A stretch of DNA of 64,000 nt from contig NZ_QJSX01000009.1 of NCBI RefSeq assembly GCF_003217515.1, forward strand, positions 21,409 through 85,408, given 5' to 3'. Of the stretch, positions 34,940 to 43,481 are shown one piece after another; position 1 is the first letter of the stretch; each line of letters begins with the position of its first letter. A program made the position numbers and the translations under genes. Below the pieces are notes generated by a model. The model was not told the DNA's origin and searched no databases. It was given only the letters and a program-made list of their open reading frames with translations. This DNA is from Deinococcus yavapaiensis KR-236 (GTDB lineage: Bacteria > Deinococcota > Deinococci > Deinococcales > Deinococcaceae).

Positions 34940-34955
34940 ATCGAACTTCTTCGAT
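34940..34955. promoter_or_regulatory. Palindrome, candidate ArsR operator
   Basis: ATCGAA-CTTC-TTCGAT is a perfect 6-bp palindrome between the Cys peptide and DUF6428 genes. The wider sequence TTTGATCGAACTTC plus GATGTAT recurs at the arsR start (35449-35471), so both sites may bind ArsR. Confidence 0.45.
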
Positions 34956-34971
34956 GTATTGAGGCTAAAAA

Positions 34972-35139
34972 TCAGCAGGTGAGGCAAGCGGACGAGGACA
35001 CGGGCGTGGCGACCTGCACCTTCGGCGAGGTGGGCACGGCATTCGCCGTCAGGCAGCACAGCGAGCGTCGCGTGTCGGCTTCCGAGCGAAGTTGGGCTTG
35101 ACGGTCCAGCGCGACTTGCAGAGACATCCACGGGTTCAT
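34972..35139 (-). CDS. Small Cys-containing peptide coupled to arsR
   Basis: A 55-aa open frame, missed by length cut-offs, starting MNPWMSLQVALDRQAQ and ending SSSACLTC. It has a perfect AAGGAGG 4 bases before the ATG, and the ATG overlaps the arsR stop (ATGA). Four cysteines (two adjacent, two in a terminal CLTC) suggest a metalloid-binding or chaperone peptide. Not a family I know. Confidence 0.6.
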   Translation of the reverse strand: MNPWMSLQVALDRQAQLRSEADTRRSLCCLTANAVPTSPKVQVATPVSSSACLTC

Positions 35140-35462
35140 ACGGCCTCCTTGACCGCCTTCGGCAAGGCGGTGGCGAGCGAGTTCAGGGCGGAGCGGGCGA
35201 TCTCGAATCCTTTGGGGCTGAGGGTGTAGTAGGTGTACTTGCCGCGCTTCTCGGCGGTGACGAGGCCGGCGTCGACGAGAAGTTTCATGTGGTGGCTGGT
35301 GGTGGGCTGACTGAGGCCGAGGTGGTCTTGCACGTCGCAGGTGCACACGCCTTGCCCGGTGGAGCAACAGGTGCGGTCGGCGGTGGCGAGGAAGTGCAGG
35401 GCCTTGAGACGGTGCACGTCGCCGAGCGCTTTGAACACCTCGGCTGTTTGATCGAACTTCAT
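35136..35462 (-). CDS. arsR: Arsenic-responsive repressor
   Basis: A 108-aa ArsR/SmtB winged-helix repressor. Cysteines at 32, 33, 40 and 42 (TCCSTGQGVCTC) precede the recognition helix SQPTTSHHMKLLVDAGLV, a layout of metalloid-sensing ArsRs that release DNA on binding As(III). It lies inside the leftward cluster, before the Cys peptide, DUF6428 and MFS genes. Confidence 0.9.
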   Translation of the reverse strand: MKFDQTAEVFKALGDVHRLKALHFLATADRTCCSTGQGVCTCDVQDHLGLSQPTTSHHMKLLVDAGLVTAEKRGKYTYYTLSPKGFEIARSALNSLATALPKAVKEAV

Positions 35463-35521
35463 GGATGTATCGTGCCTTATGGATCGAAAAATGTCAATAC
35501 GTTATATGGAGAGCAAGTGCA

Positions 35522-35957
35522 TCACCGTCGCCGACCTCGGGCATGCCCCTCGAAACTCCTGTGACGCACACCCTTCGGCACCTCGTCACGAACGATTTCC
35601 TCGAAACCGAACTTCAGGAAGAACCTCTCCTGCCGGCGCCTTGAGCAGCACAAAGCTCTGCAAGCCCTCCGCTCGCGCTTCGGCAAGCATCTGCATCCAT
35701 ACGCTTCCCAGCGCACTGCCCCGCAAGTCGTCACGCACTGCGACCGAACGCAGCAACCCGTGCGAGTCGTACCGTTCCGAGCCGATCACGTCGAGCGAGT
35801 CACCTTAATCCTCTACGGCAAGCACGAAGTTCGCCAAATGCCCCCGAACCCCGTCGAGAGGGAGCTTCGACGCGCAAAGCAGCGCCTCCACGGCCATTAG
35901 GGCGTTCTCATCCGCCTGGCGAAACGCGATGTCTCGCCGCTCTTTGCCGTCCGTCAT
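35522..35957 (-). pseudogene. Broken ArsN2-like N-acetyltransferase
   Basis: The translation follows arsenic-resistance GNAT enzymes but is disrupted. From the ATG at 35957 (AAGGAGG upstream) it reads to LPLDGVRGHLANFVLAVED and hits an in-frame TAA (35806-35808). The same frame resumes with IGSERYDSHGLLRSVAVRDDLRG ... LQSFVLL, then a frameshift near 35640 is needed to reach RFFLKFGFEEIVRDEVP. Two independent lesions indicate a pseudogene. It sits between the aquaporin and arsR genes. Confidence 0.8.
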
Positions 35958-35969
35958 CGGACGCCTCCT

Positions 35970-36659
35970 TCACGCTTCGCCGGAATGAAACTCGCGAGCG
36001 TCTTGCGGTCGAGGTTCCAACTCACGGGCAGACCTCGGGCTGATCACGCGGTTCACCAACACGGCGAGCGCGGCACCCACCAAGGGTGCCACCCAGTACA
36101 GCCAGTGGGCCGTCCACACGCCGCTCGAGAGGGCCGGGCCGATGGAACGCGCCGGATTCATGCTCGCTCCCGTGAGCGGCCCGCCCATCAGCGCTTCGAG
36201 GGCAACGACGCCACCCACGATCCAGGGCAGCCCACTTCTCAGTGCGACGAGCAGCAGGAAGAACGTGAGGATCAACTCCAACATGAACGCCTGCGTGACG
36301 CTTCCGGCAGGCACCGTCGCTCCAAGGTTCCCTGCTCGGCCGAACAGCGCCAGCAACACGAAGCCCGCGAACACCGCGCCGACAAACTGCGCGAGGATGT
36401 AGGGCATGGCGCGGGAATGGGGGAACTTCCCGGCCAAAACGAGCGCGAAGGTTGCGGTAGGGTTGATGTGCGCTCCGCTGATCGGTGCGAAAGCGGCGAT
36501 GACCGTGGCGACGCTGAGTCCAAAGACGAGGGCAACGCCGACCTGTCCGAGCGCGCCCATTTGAGCTTGAACGACCGCCGCGCCAGGTCCGAAGAACACC
36601 AGGGCGAAGGTACCGACGAGTTCGGCCGTGATGGCTCGGGAGAGCGGAACGTCGCTCAC
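35970..36659 (-). CDS. Aquaporin/glycerol facilitator of the arsenic cluster (AqpS-like)
   Basis: A 229-aa MIP channel with six helices. The two pore motifs are NPT (AHINPTATFAL) and NPA (SMNPARSIGP). In Sinorhizobium meliloti, AqpS in an ars operon lets As(III) made by ArsC flow out of the cell; the neighbours here (arsC immediately upstream, arsR downstream) support the same role. NPT in the first loop is a minor deviation. No ArsB or ACR3 pump is present. Confidence 0.87.
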   Translation of the reverse strand: MSDVPLSRAITAELVGTFALVFFGPGAAVVQAQMGALGQVGVALVFGLSVATVIAAFAPISGAHINPTATFALVLAGKFPHSRAMPYILAQFVGAVFAGFVLLALFGRAGNLGATVPAGSVTQAFMLELILTFFLLLVALRSGLPWIVGGVVALEALMGGPLTGASMNPARSIGPALSSGVWTAHWLYWVAPLVGAALAVLVNRVISPRSARELEPRPQDAREFHSGEA

Positions 36660-36663
36660 GACA

Positions 36664-37128
36664 TCATGCGTCTTCGGGGGCGGGCGTGCGTTCGTACGAG
36701 GCGGGCAAATCGCCGCCGTCCCTCAGGGCCAGCACGAACGCTTCGAGTCGCGCCTTCATCTGGTCACGCACCGCCCGCCAACGCGCCAAGCTGCCCCCGC
36801 TCGGGTCGGTGAACGGATAGTGCAAGCGTGTCGTCTTCGCGGGGTAGACGGGGCACGCTTCGGCCGCACTGTCACAAACCGTGATGACGAAGTCGAAGTT
36901 CCAAGGATCGGGCACGTCGAACAACGTCTTGCTGGAATGCGACGAGAGGTCGATGCCAAGTTCACCCATCACTTCGATGGCAGGCGGCTTCACGAAGGTC
37001 GCCTCGATTCCCGCGCTGTGAGCCTCCAAGGCAACGCCGTGCCGCCGTGCGAGCGCTCGCAGCAAGCCCTCTCCCATCTGGCTTCTCGCCGAGTTGTGAG
37101 TGCATAGAATCAACACCCGAGGAATCAT
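36664..37128 (-). CDS. arsC: Arsenate reductase, LMW-phosphatase (thioredoxin-coupled) type
   Basis: A 154-aa protein with the P-loop CTHNSARS (Cys9, Arg15) and the redox cysteines Cys85 and Cys92 in VCDSAAEACPVYP, matching the C10/C82/C89 triad of pI258-type ArsC. It reduces arsenate to arsenite using thioredoxin. It is the first gene of the leftward cluster, 4 bases before the aquaporin gene. Confidence 0.92.
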   Translation of the reverse strand: MIPRVLILCTHNSARSQMGEGLLRALARRHGVALEAHSAGIEATFVKPPAIEVMGELGIDLSSHSSKTLFDVPDPWNFDFVITVCDSAAEACPVYPAKTTRLHYPFTDPSGGSLARWRAVRDQMKARLEAFVLALRDGGDLPASYERTPAPEDA

Positions 37129-37166
37129 GGGGTCAAGCTACCACTGCCTACAAGGGATGAGGACGG

Positions 37167-37340
37167 TCAGTGCCTCGACTCGCGCATGGCGTCCTTGAGC
37201 TTTTCCAACACACGCTGCAATCGCGAGCGCCACTGTCGAGGCTCGAAGTCGTCGTCGGCCAGGCAATAGAACAAGAGACTCCAAGCCAGTCCGCGGACTT
37301 CTCGAAGTTGTGGAGGCCGAGCTGTGTACTCTGTCGTCGC
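37167..37340 (-). pseudogene. C-terminal gene fragment of unknown family
   Basis: Minus-strand codons give PPQLREVRGLAWSLLFYC, then LADDDFEPRQWRSRLQRVLEK and a stop. The composition resembles a real helical C-terminus, but codons upstream are antisense to the recombinase remnant and there is no start. Probably a leftover of an older rearrangement next to the island. Confidence 0.35.
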
Positions 37341-37440
37341 TGGCTCCTCTGCGGGGTCACGACCTTCGGCACACCTTCGCCTCGCGTCGAGGAATGCCTG
37401 GCGACATCGTGAGCCATAAAGACTCATCGATTACATCAAA
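37340..37440 (+). pseudogene. Tyrosine recombinase remnant
   Basis: A short frame gives GHDLRHTFASRRGMPGD, containing the HxLRHTFAS box II of phage-type integrases, followed by a degenerate HKDSSIT (compare GHxSIT). No N-terminus or catalytic Tyr is present. It lies 250 bases outside the left repeat of the island and may be a trace of an earlier element at the same tRNA. Confidence 0.55.
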
Positions 37441-37579
37441 AATTATCGTCAGGGCATCTTGCAGGAATTGCTTGATCACATGTCTAATCTCGGGGCGATT
37501 ATTCCCCGGCGATTGCCAATGCAAGCTGCCGACTGAGCAACTTTTCAGTCCGCTACCCACAGACAGTCCACATCGAGTG

Positions 37580-37615
37580 AGCGGCGAGCCATCAAGTGGC
37601 TCGCCGCTGTTTCTT
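37580..37615 (+). terminator. Terminator left of the island
   Basis: Perfect 12-bp stem (37580-37591 with 37597-37608), 5-nt loop, then GTTTCTT. Confidence 0.75.
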
Positions 37616-37650
37616 CCCGCCAGGACTTGTTTGTTGTCCTACAGGATTTC

Positions 37651-37725
37651 TGGCGGAACGGGAGAGATTCGAACTCTCGGTACGGTTGCCCGTACACACG
37701 CTTTCCAGGCGTGCCCCTTCAACCA
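37651..37725 (-). repeat. attL: displaced 3' end of tRNA-Ser(GGA)
   Basis: Identical for 75 bases to 57341-57415, the 3' part (anticodon arm to CCA) of the intact tRNA-Ser. After 37725 the match stops, leaving the 5' acceptor and D-arm missing, so it is not a functional tRNA. Orientation (minus) matches the intact copy, as expected for the original 3' end pushed away by integration. Confidence 0.93.
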
Positions 37726-38253
37726 GCCGCAGCTGCAAACGCTCCAGGACGAGCTTTTTCCCACTTCGCGTGCTTCGAGGGATCGTTCTTTCGAGCGCGT
37801 TCGCAGCTTACGCCGCACGGCGGTACTCGTCAAGCGTCGTGGCCTGGACGCGTGGAACGGCAACCTTCCGATCGGACGCACCCTTGCATTTTCGGTCGGT
37901 CGGGAGGGCGCCGCCCGACCTGTCATTTCAGGGTGCGTCCGGTCTTCCCTGCTCCCTCCGGTCGGGTCAACGCGGCGTGGCCGCGCCGACCAGGGACCTT
38001 TCGAGTTCTTCATCTCTCCCGTTTCCCTTGAGCCAGCAAGGCGAAGAACGCTGCTTACCATCGAAGGTCCGGAGGTCAGCCCTGGCGTTGAGTCCCCTTG
38101 GAGGTGTGAGCGTGGCTCCCCTCAGGCACTGCCCGCTTTGATGCGATGCCGGCTGGTTCGTGCCGTGCGCGTGTACACGCTGCTCGGCCAGCTTCGCAAA
38201 GTCCCGAGTCCTCAACCTGGCAGTTCAAGCGGGGAGGGCGCTCGTCGTGCCCT
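37726..38253. other. Left end of the island, no protein gene supported
   Basis: About 530 bases with only the dispersed repeat (copy B) recognised. Open frames here are Arg/Ser-rich and overlap the tRNA fragment or the repeat, so I do not call them. Confidence 0.6.
37894..38022. repeat. Dispersed repeat, copy B
   Basis: Second copy of the element at 30082-30191, same orientation. It carries about 20 extra bases (CGCGGCG and its complement, a further small hairpin) before the shared TTTCGAGTTCTTCA block. Present inside the island as well as in the chromosome, so it is mobile or horizontally shared. Confidence 0.8.
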
Positions 38254-39390
38254 TCAGACCTGCTGCCGTTTCGCTGCGACCTCTTGAATGCACTGGTCGA
38301 TGAGGTCGATCAGCGCCTCACCTCGTTGCGCGAAGATCTCCAGGGGCAATTGATAGCCTTGATCTGGGTTGGTGTGGGGCAACGCTTCATTCGCCACGTC
38401 ATTGAGTTGCCGGATGAAGTCCGCTCTTCGCTCAGGATCATCGAACGGGGGGTACTGGCGAAGCTGATCAACACCGATCCAAATGACCCCGTAGGTCCAA
38501 ACGTAGGCGAGCCGGTGCTTCATTCCCGGAGGTCCGATCATGAACGAGCCCTGGGTCTTCCCCTTGCCCCAGACGACCGTCCAGCTTCGTTGTGCGGCTC
38601 GGTCGAGGATTCGTTGAGCGAGCCGCGTGGCCGCTTCACCTTTGGAGGCGATGGCGGCCAAGAAGCGCTCTGACGTCCAAAGCGCTTCTCCTGGTGAGGC
38701 AGAAACGTTCTTCTTCTGCTCGGCAGCCGCCGATTGGCCAATGAGTCTTGGCACCAGCGCTTGCGTGTTCCCACCGCGAAACTGCTTGACTTCCAAAGCG
38801 AGCACTTCCGCCGGGTCCATCTGCCCGTTGAGGAACTCCACGACGCGGCGCAATTCCGGAGGAATGACGTCCGCGACGAAGATCATGCGGATGCGGCCCG
38901 CTTGCAAGTTCGTCTTGACTTGCAGCCAGAACGCGTCCGGATCGCCGCCCTCGGTGAGCTGCGTGATTTCGTCGTTCGCGTCGACGCCACGGTCATCACA
39001 CAGCTGTTCGAAGTCCGCGCGCAGTTGCTCGACCGGCCAGTACACGACGGCGTTCGCGGCGTAGTCGAGCATCTGCCCGACGACTTCCCGTCGGATGCGC
39101 GTGTCGCTGCTGCGCTTGACTTCAACGAGCGTCGGGACGGCGTCTTGATCGAGGAAGAGGTGATCCAGGGACCAGCGTCCACTTCCATTCTGTGTGTCCG
39201 GAACAGACATCTCCTGCCGGACGAGCAGCCAGCGGCGTGGTTGCGCGGGGTTCATCTGCTCGCCCGCCAGCAAGTTCGGGTGGGAAGCGAGGAGGTCTTG
39301 CAGGAGCGCTTCGGTGTCGTAGGGTTGCTCTCGCATTTCGACGAGTTGCCCGTTCACGATCTGGTAGATGACGCTGTCCATGCTTGCCAA
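38254..39390 (-). CDS. PD-(D/E)XK nuclease-like protein
   Basis: A 378-aa soluble protein. Core motif: Asp76 (SLDHLFLDQD), then Glu90-Val-Lys92 (TLVEVKRSSD), then Gln106 in VVGQMLDYAA, matching PD-(D/E)XK nucleases with the QxxxY-type helix. The C-terminal half (about 230-378) is unassigned and may bind substrate. TTG start at 39390 is favoured by AAAGGA eight bases before it; an ATG lies three codons later. Divergent from the large nuclease-helicase gene. Probable restriction or defence role. Confidence 0.75.
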   Translation of the reverse strand: MASMDSVIYQIVNGQLVEMREQPYDTEALLQDLLASHPNLLAGEQMNPAQPRRWLLVRQEMSVPDTQNGSGRWSLDHLFLDQDAVPTLVEVKRSSDTRIRREVVGQMLDYAANAVVYWPVEQLRADFEQLCDDRGVDANDEITQLTEGGDPDAFWLQVKTNLQAGRIRMIFVADVIPPELRRVVEFLNGQMDPAEVLALEVKQFRGGNTQALVPRLIGQSAAAEQKKNVSASPGEALWTSERFLAAIASKGEAATRLAQRILDRAAQRSWTVVWGKGKTQGSFMIGPPGMKHRLAYVWTYGVIWIGVDQLRQYPPFDDPERRADFIRQLNDVANEALPHTNPDQGYQLPLEIFAQRGEALIDLIDQCIQEVAAKRQQV

Positions 39391-39596
39391 TGGCGTCGTC
39401 CTTTCGGTGTGGAGAGATTGACACTGAGGCGGTCACTTCTTGCTGCTGCTTTGGTTGTGGTGCTTGCCGCCCGATCATAGCAACGCGCGACTTGCTGAAC
39501 GAACCTTTGAGGCAGCCGAACATGAAAGGAAAATAAATTAGCAGCAGGCGAATGTGGCCCATCATGCGTTCTCCTGTGTTCTGATAAGGCTGTCAC

Positions 39597-42500
39597 ATGT
39601 TCTCAACGTCGCCTTGGCAGTTGGTGTACCACTTGTGCGGCCTCACAGTCTTAGGATCTACGCCGCAACAACCTCTTGGAGCTGTCCCCGCGCCGGTACG
39701 CGCGGCATTGCTGCACAGCGCCCTTCAACTCGACTCCAGCGTCCTTGAAGCGGAATTCGTTCGCACGCCTTTGCTGTTCGGGGCGGGCGAGCACGTCGGC
39801 GTTCGGGCGTGGCGTTTCACAGGGGCACGCCCGGGAACGCTGCGTGACCGTCAACGTCGCGCTTCCACACGTACGTACGCATCGCTCGACGACTTCATTC
39901 GAGCCCACGACCTGACCCGGCCGACGAGCGGCTCGGACGAGCACTTCGCGGAACGCATCTTCTTGGAGGAAGCGTTCGTGCCTGCCTTTGGCCTGCACGG
40001 CCTGAGCCTCCTCACGCCACAAGAACGCTTCACGGACTCCCTCGGCAAGGCGCGCCGCATCGACTTCGCATTGCACGGAGACGTGAAGTACGCCATCGAG
40101 ATCGAAGGCGCGGCGTACCACGCCCGAGACCGCGTCACACCGGAGGTCTTCGAGGACGAGAAGAGCCGACAGCGAGACTTGGGCGCGCACGGCTACCGCT
40201 ACGTGCCGTTCACGGTCAACGACATCCGCTCGGGACGCGCGGAAGCCGTTCTGAACGAGCTTGCCATGATGGACGCGACCCTCGGCCGAGTGTGGCGCGC
40301 GCACGACCAAGGGCTCTCGGAAGGGCCGAGCGACGCGAAGATCACGTCTTTACTCGAAGGAGTGCCGCAGGCGTTCGCGCGGACGCAGACAGCCTTGCTG
40401 GCCTTGCTCGCCGAGACCACGGATCGCGGCGACGCTGAACTTCACGTTGTGGATGCACAGGCCGCCTCCCCCGTCATCGGCTTGGCCTTGCTCGACCTTG
40501 TCGCTTGCGCCGAGCGGATCTTCGCGTTGTACGGCCAGCAGGTGCGGCTGCCTCGCATTCACCTCACCGTGCATCGCCCCGCGGACGAGGCGTTGTACCG
40601 CAGCGTCCTCGAAGCGTTCCTGGGCGAGTCGCTGCAACCGAACGCGGCGACGCCCGACGCTTGGAGCACGCCGTTCAACGTGACGTTCTCCAACGACCCT
40701 CTGGACGTTGATGCGGCCGACGTCGTGCTGGCTCCGAAGCCGTTTCCATCGCGGCGCCCGGTTCTCTTGCCGCACGACCTCGACGCTCGGTCCCACGCGC
40801 TGCTCGCCCAAGTGGGGCGCACGCCGCCACTGCAAGCGCAGCCGGTGAGTCCGCAGCGTGACGTGCTCGACTTCTTCGCTCGTCGCTTCTTCGGCGTGCC
40901 GGAACTCAAGCCCGAGCAGTTCAAGCTCGTCGCGCGGGCATTGCGTCAAACGTCCGGGCTGGGCTTGCTGCCGACAGGGTTCGGGAAGTCGCTCGTCTTC
41001 CAGTTGTTCGCGCTGCTGATTCCTCGTACGTCCCTCGTCATCAGCCCGCTCAAGGCGTTGATTCGCGATCAAATTCACGGACTCCACCGTCAAGGTCTCG
41101 TTTGTGCCGAGTCGATCAGCTCGACCGACTCGAAAGCCGCGAAGGAAGCCAAACTCGACGGGTTCCGCACGCACGCGTACCGCTTGCTGTACGTCGCGCC
41201 CGAACGCTTGCAGATCAAAGGCTTTTACGAGGAGTTGCGCGCATCCATGAGCAACACGCCGGTCGGCGCGCTCGTCGTGGATGAAGCGCACTGCGTGTCC
41301 GAGTGGGGCCATGACTTCCGCCCGGCGTACTTGCAGATCGGCCGTTTGCGGACGTTGCTGCGCGAAGCGTCTGGTCGGGACGTGCCGATCATCGCCCTCA
41401 CCGCGACGGCGTCCGCGCCGGTCCGTGCGGACGTGCTGCGAGTGCTCGGCCTCGACGAGGGTGACGTCGAGCAGTTGGCGAGCAGCGACCGACCCACCAT
41501 CAGCCTCTCGGTACACGCGTTGAACGACAGCCCGTACCGTTCGAAAGCAGACTTGCTCGCTCACGTGGTGCATGACGTCGTGCCGAAGGCGCTGCGCATG
41601 AAGTACGAGGACATCGTGCCGCTCCGGGCGAGCGAGCGTTACGAGCACGCGGGCGTGGTGTTCGCGGTGTACGCCAACCCGCACGGCAAGTCGAGCGTCT
41701 TCGAGGGCGTGCACGCGATCGCCAAGAGCGTGCGCGAACGCTTGCTGCACGATCCGGCCATGGTGAACGTGCACGCCAGCTCATCGCCGTCGTACTGCCC
41801 GGAGTGCAACTCAACGATGTTCGTCTCCGCGTCCCCCAAAGAAATCCGCGCGGCTGGGCACGCGTTCAAGTACGGTTCGCGTTGCCTGGAGTGCGACAGT
41901 GTCTTTCAACGCGCCGTGTACGACGACGAGTGGGAAGAGAAAGTGCTCGCCACGCAAGACGACTTCGGCGACAGCCGCTTTCCGTTGCTCGTCGCCACGA
42001 AGGGCTACGGCATGGGCATCGACAAGCGCAACATCCGCTTCATCGTGCACCACGCCCTTTCGTCCGGCCTCGAAGGCTACTACCAGGAAGCCGGGCGCGC
42101 GGGGCGTGACGGCGCGCACGCGCACGCCGCGCTGATCTACGCGCCACCCACGGAAAGCTGCTGGTCGCAGCACCTCTCCAAGGACGGGCGGCCACCGTGC
42201 GTCACGGACGAGCGGAACTTCAAGTTCCACAAGTGCCCGTTCGGGCTCGAAAGCTTGTGCGATTACGGACGGCAAGCGCGTTTCGTGCAGGAAAGCTACC
42301 CGGGCGTCGAGCACGCCGTCGAGCAAGTCGAGAAGACCTTGGAGCGCGTGGTGAGCGGTCAAGCGATCGAGACGGACGACGACGAGGACCTCAAGCACAC
42401 GCAGCTCAGCTTGTACCGCCTGCAGCAACTCGGCGTGCTGCGCGGGTACGCGCTGCAGTACACCAGCTTGCGGCGCGTACGATTCCACATCGACCTCAAC

Positions 42501-43481
42501 CCCGCCTGGACTGTCGACAGCGTGCGAACGGAGCTGGAAGACTTGCTGCGGCAAAGCGGCACGCCCGACCCCGCCAAGGTGATGGCGCCGGTGCTTCCAC
42601 GCGTCAGCGCGGACGGCAAAGAGCGACGACGCGTGAACGCGGCGAGCGCGGGCGAGAACAAGCTCGACGTGCTGCGCAAAGCCCTCACGGTGCTGCTCGA
42701 CGAAGTGTACCGAACGGTGCCGCGCATGCGGTACCAGATGCTCCGCAACGAGTTGGCGTACGCGCGCAGCCGCCGAGACGGCGTGTGCCGCCGCGTCGTC
42801 ATCCGCGGCATCTTCGACACGATCGATCACATCGACCAGAACACGTACAACTGCGGGTTTTGCGACGTGTGCGTACCCGACTTGCAGTTCAAGCAGACGT
42901 CCGCGACGGTGCCGACGCGTGACGTGCACATCGAGCAAGTGGCGCGCGAACTGCACCAAGTCATCGAGACGTTCGACCCGGCGTCGCTTCGCAAAGTCGC
43001 GGAGCTCGCCGTGGAGCACGGCGCCACCATCGGCATTCTGGCGCGCGCCACGCACATTCTGGAACGGGACGGCACGAACTTGTCCGCGTTGTACCTCGCC
43101 GGCGACCTCAGCGCGCACCGCCCGGGTCAGCAGGAAGCGGCGCTCGACTACCTGCGGTTTGGCTTCGAGGAAAGCGCGCGTCGCGGCACCGACCGAGACG
43201 CTGTCAGCTTGTTCTACGAACGCGCCCGCGACGTCAACCCCGACCACGCCTTTTCGTGGATCGTCACGTCCGGCAGTCCCTTCGACACGGGCCGCGCCGA
43301 CGACTTGAAGTACCTCGAAGGCGAAGCGACCCGCACGTTCGGGGAAAGTTCAACGTCAAGCCGCGCACTTCGAGCGCGACGCTCCACCCTTCAACTCGGC
43401 GAGCTTCGAACCGCTTTGCAGCGTGACGTTCTCATGCCGCTCGCCGACCTCAACGCTGCCTTGCAGGAGATCACCGCATGA
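39597..43481 (+). CDS. Nuclease-RecQ helicase fusion protein
   Basis: A 1294-aa protein. Residues about 100-220 form a DUF559/Vsr-like nuclease domain: RIDFALHG (Asp156), AIEIEG (Glu168, Glu170), YH at 174-175, GYRYVPFTVNDI. The RecQ-like helicase has Walker A LPTGFGKS (Lys464), DEAHCVSEWGHDFRP (562-565), ALTATAS, and YYQEAGRAGRDG (829-839). Between motifs III and VI sits an insert with CPEC (734, 737) and CLEC (763, 766), a likely zinc knuckle. A second cluster CGFCDVC (1086-1092) and a helical tail follow. Overlaps the next gene by 4 bases (ATGA). Candidate anti-phage effector; no exact known system recognised. Confidence 0.88.
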   Translation: MFSTSPWQLVYHLCGLTVLGSTPQQPLGAVPAPVRAALLHSALQLDSSVLEAEFVRTPLLFGAGEHVGVRAWRFTGARPGTLRDRQRRASTRTYASLDDFIRAHDLTRPTSGSDEHFAERIFLEEAFVPAFGLHGLSLLTPQERFTDSLGKARRIDFALHGDVKYAIEIEGAAYHARDRVTPEVFEDEKSRQRDLGAHGYRYVPFTVNDIRSGRAEAVLNELAMMDATLGRVWRAHDQGLSEGPSDAKITSLLEGVPQAFARTQTALLALLAETTDRGDAELHVVDAQAASPVIGLALLDLVACAERIFALYGQQVRLPRIHLTVHRPADEALYRSVLEAFLGESLQPNAATPDAWSTPFNVTFSNDPLDVDAADVVLAPKPFPSRRPVLLPHDLDARSHALLAQVGRTPPLQAQPVSPQRDVLDFFARRFFGVPELKPEQFKLVARALRQTSGLGLLPTGFGKSLVFQLFALLIPRTSLVISPLKALIRDQIHGLHRQGLVCAESISSTDSKAAKEAKLDGFRTHAYRLLYVAPERLQIKGFYEELRASMSNTPVGALVVDEAHCVSEWGHDFRPAYLQIGRLRTLLREASGRDVPIIALTATASAPVRADVLRVLGLDEGDVEQLASSDRPTISLSVHALNDSPYRSKADLLAHVVHDVVPKALRMKYEDIVPLRASERYEHAGVVFAVYANPHGKSSVFEGVHAIAKSVRERLLHDPAMVNVHASSSPSYCPECNSTMFVSASPKEIRAAGHAFKYGSRCLECDSVFQRAVYDDEWEEKVLATQDDFGDSRFPLLVATKGYGMGIDKRNIRFIVHHALSSGLEGYYQEAGRAGRDGAHAHAALIYAPPTESCWSQHLSKDGRPPCVTDERNFKFHKCPFGLESLCDYGRQARFVQESYPGVEHAVEQVEKTLERVVSGQAIETDDDEDLKHTQLSLYRLQQLGVLRGYALQYTSLRRVRFHIDLNPAWTVDSVRTELEDLLRQSGTPDPAKVMAPVLPRVSADGKERRRVNAASAGENKLDVLRKALTVLLDEVYRTVPRMRYQMLRNELAYARSRRDGVCRRVVIRGIFDTIDHIDQNTYNCGFCDVCVPDLQFKQTSATVPTRDVHIEQVARELHQVIETFDPASLRKVAELAVEHGATIGILARATHILERDGTNLSALYLAGDLSAHRPGQQEAALDYLRFGFEESARRGTDRDAVSLFYERARDVNPDHAFSWIVTSGSPFDTGRADDLKYLEGEATRTFGESSTSSRALRARRSTLQLGELRTALQRDVLMPLADLNAALQEITA

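Noticed and set aside
37651..37725. A second functional tRNA-Ser
   Set aside because: The 5' acceptor strand and D-arm are absent, so it cannot fold; it is the displaced attachment site.
37596..38141. 181-aa and 134-aa frames over the tRNA fragment and repeat B
   Set aside because: They translate tRNA and repeat sequence; a similar false frame arises over the intact tRNA at 57341.
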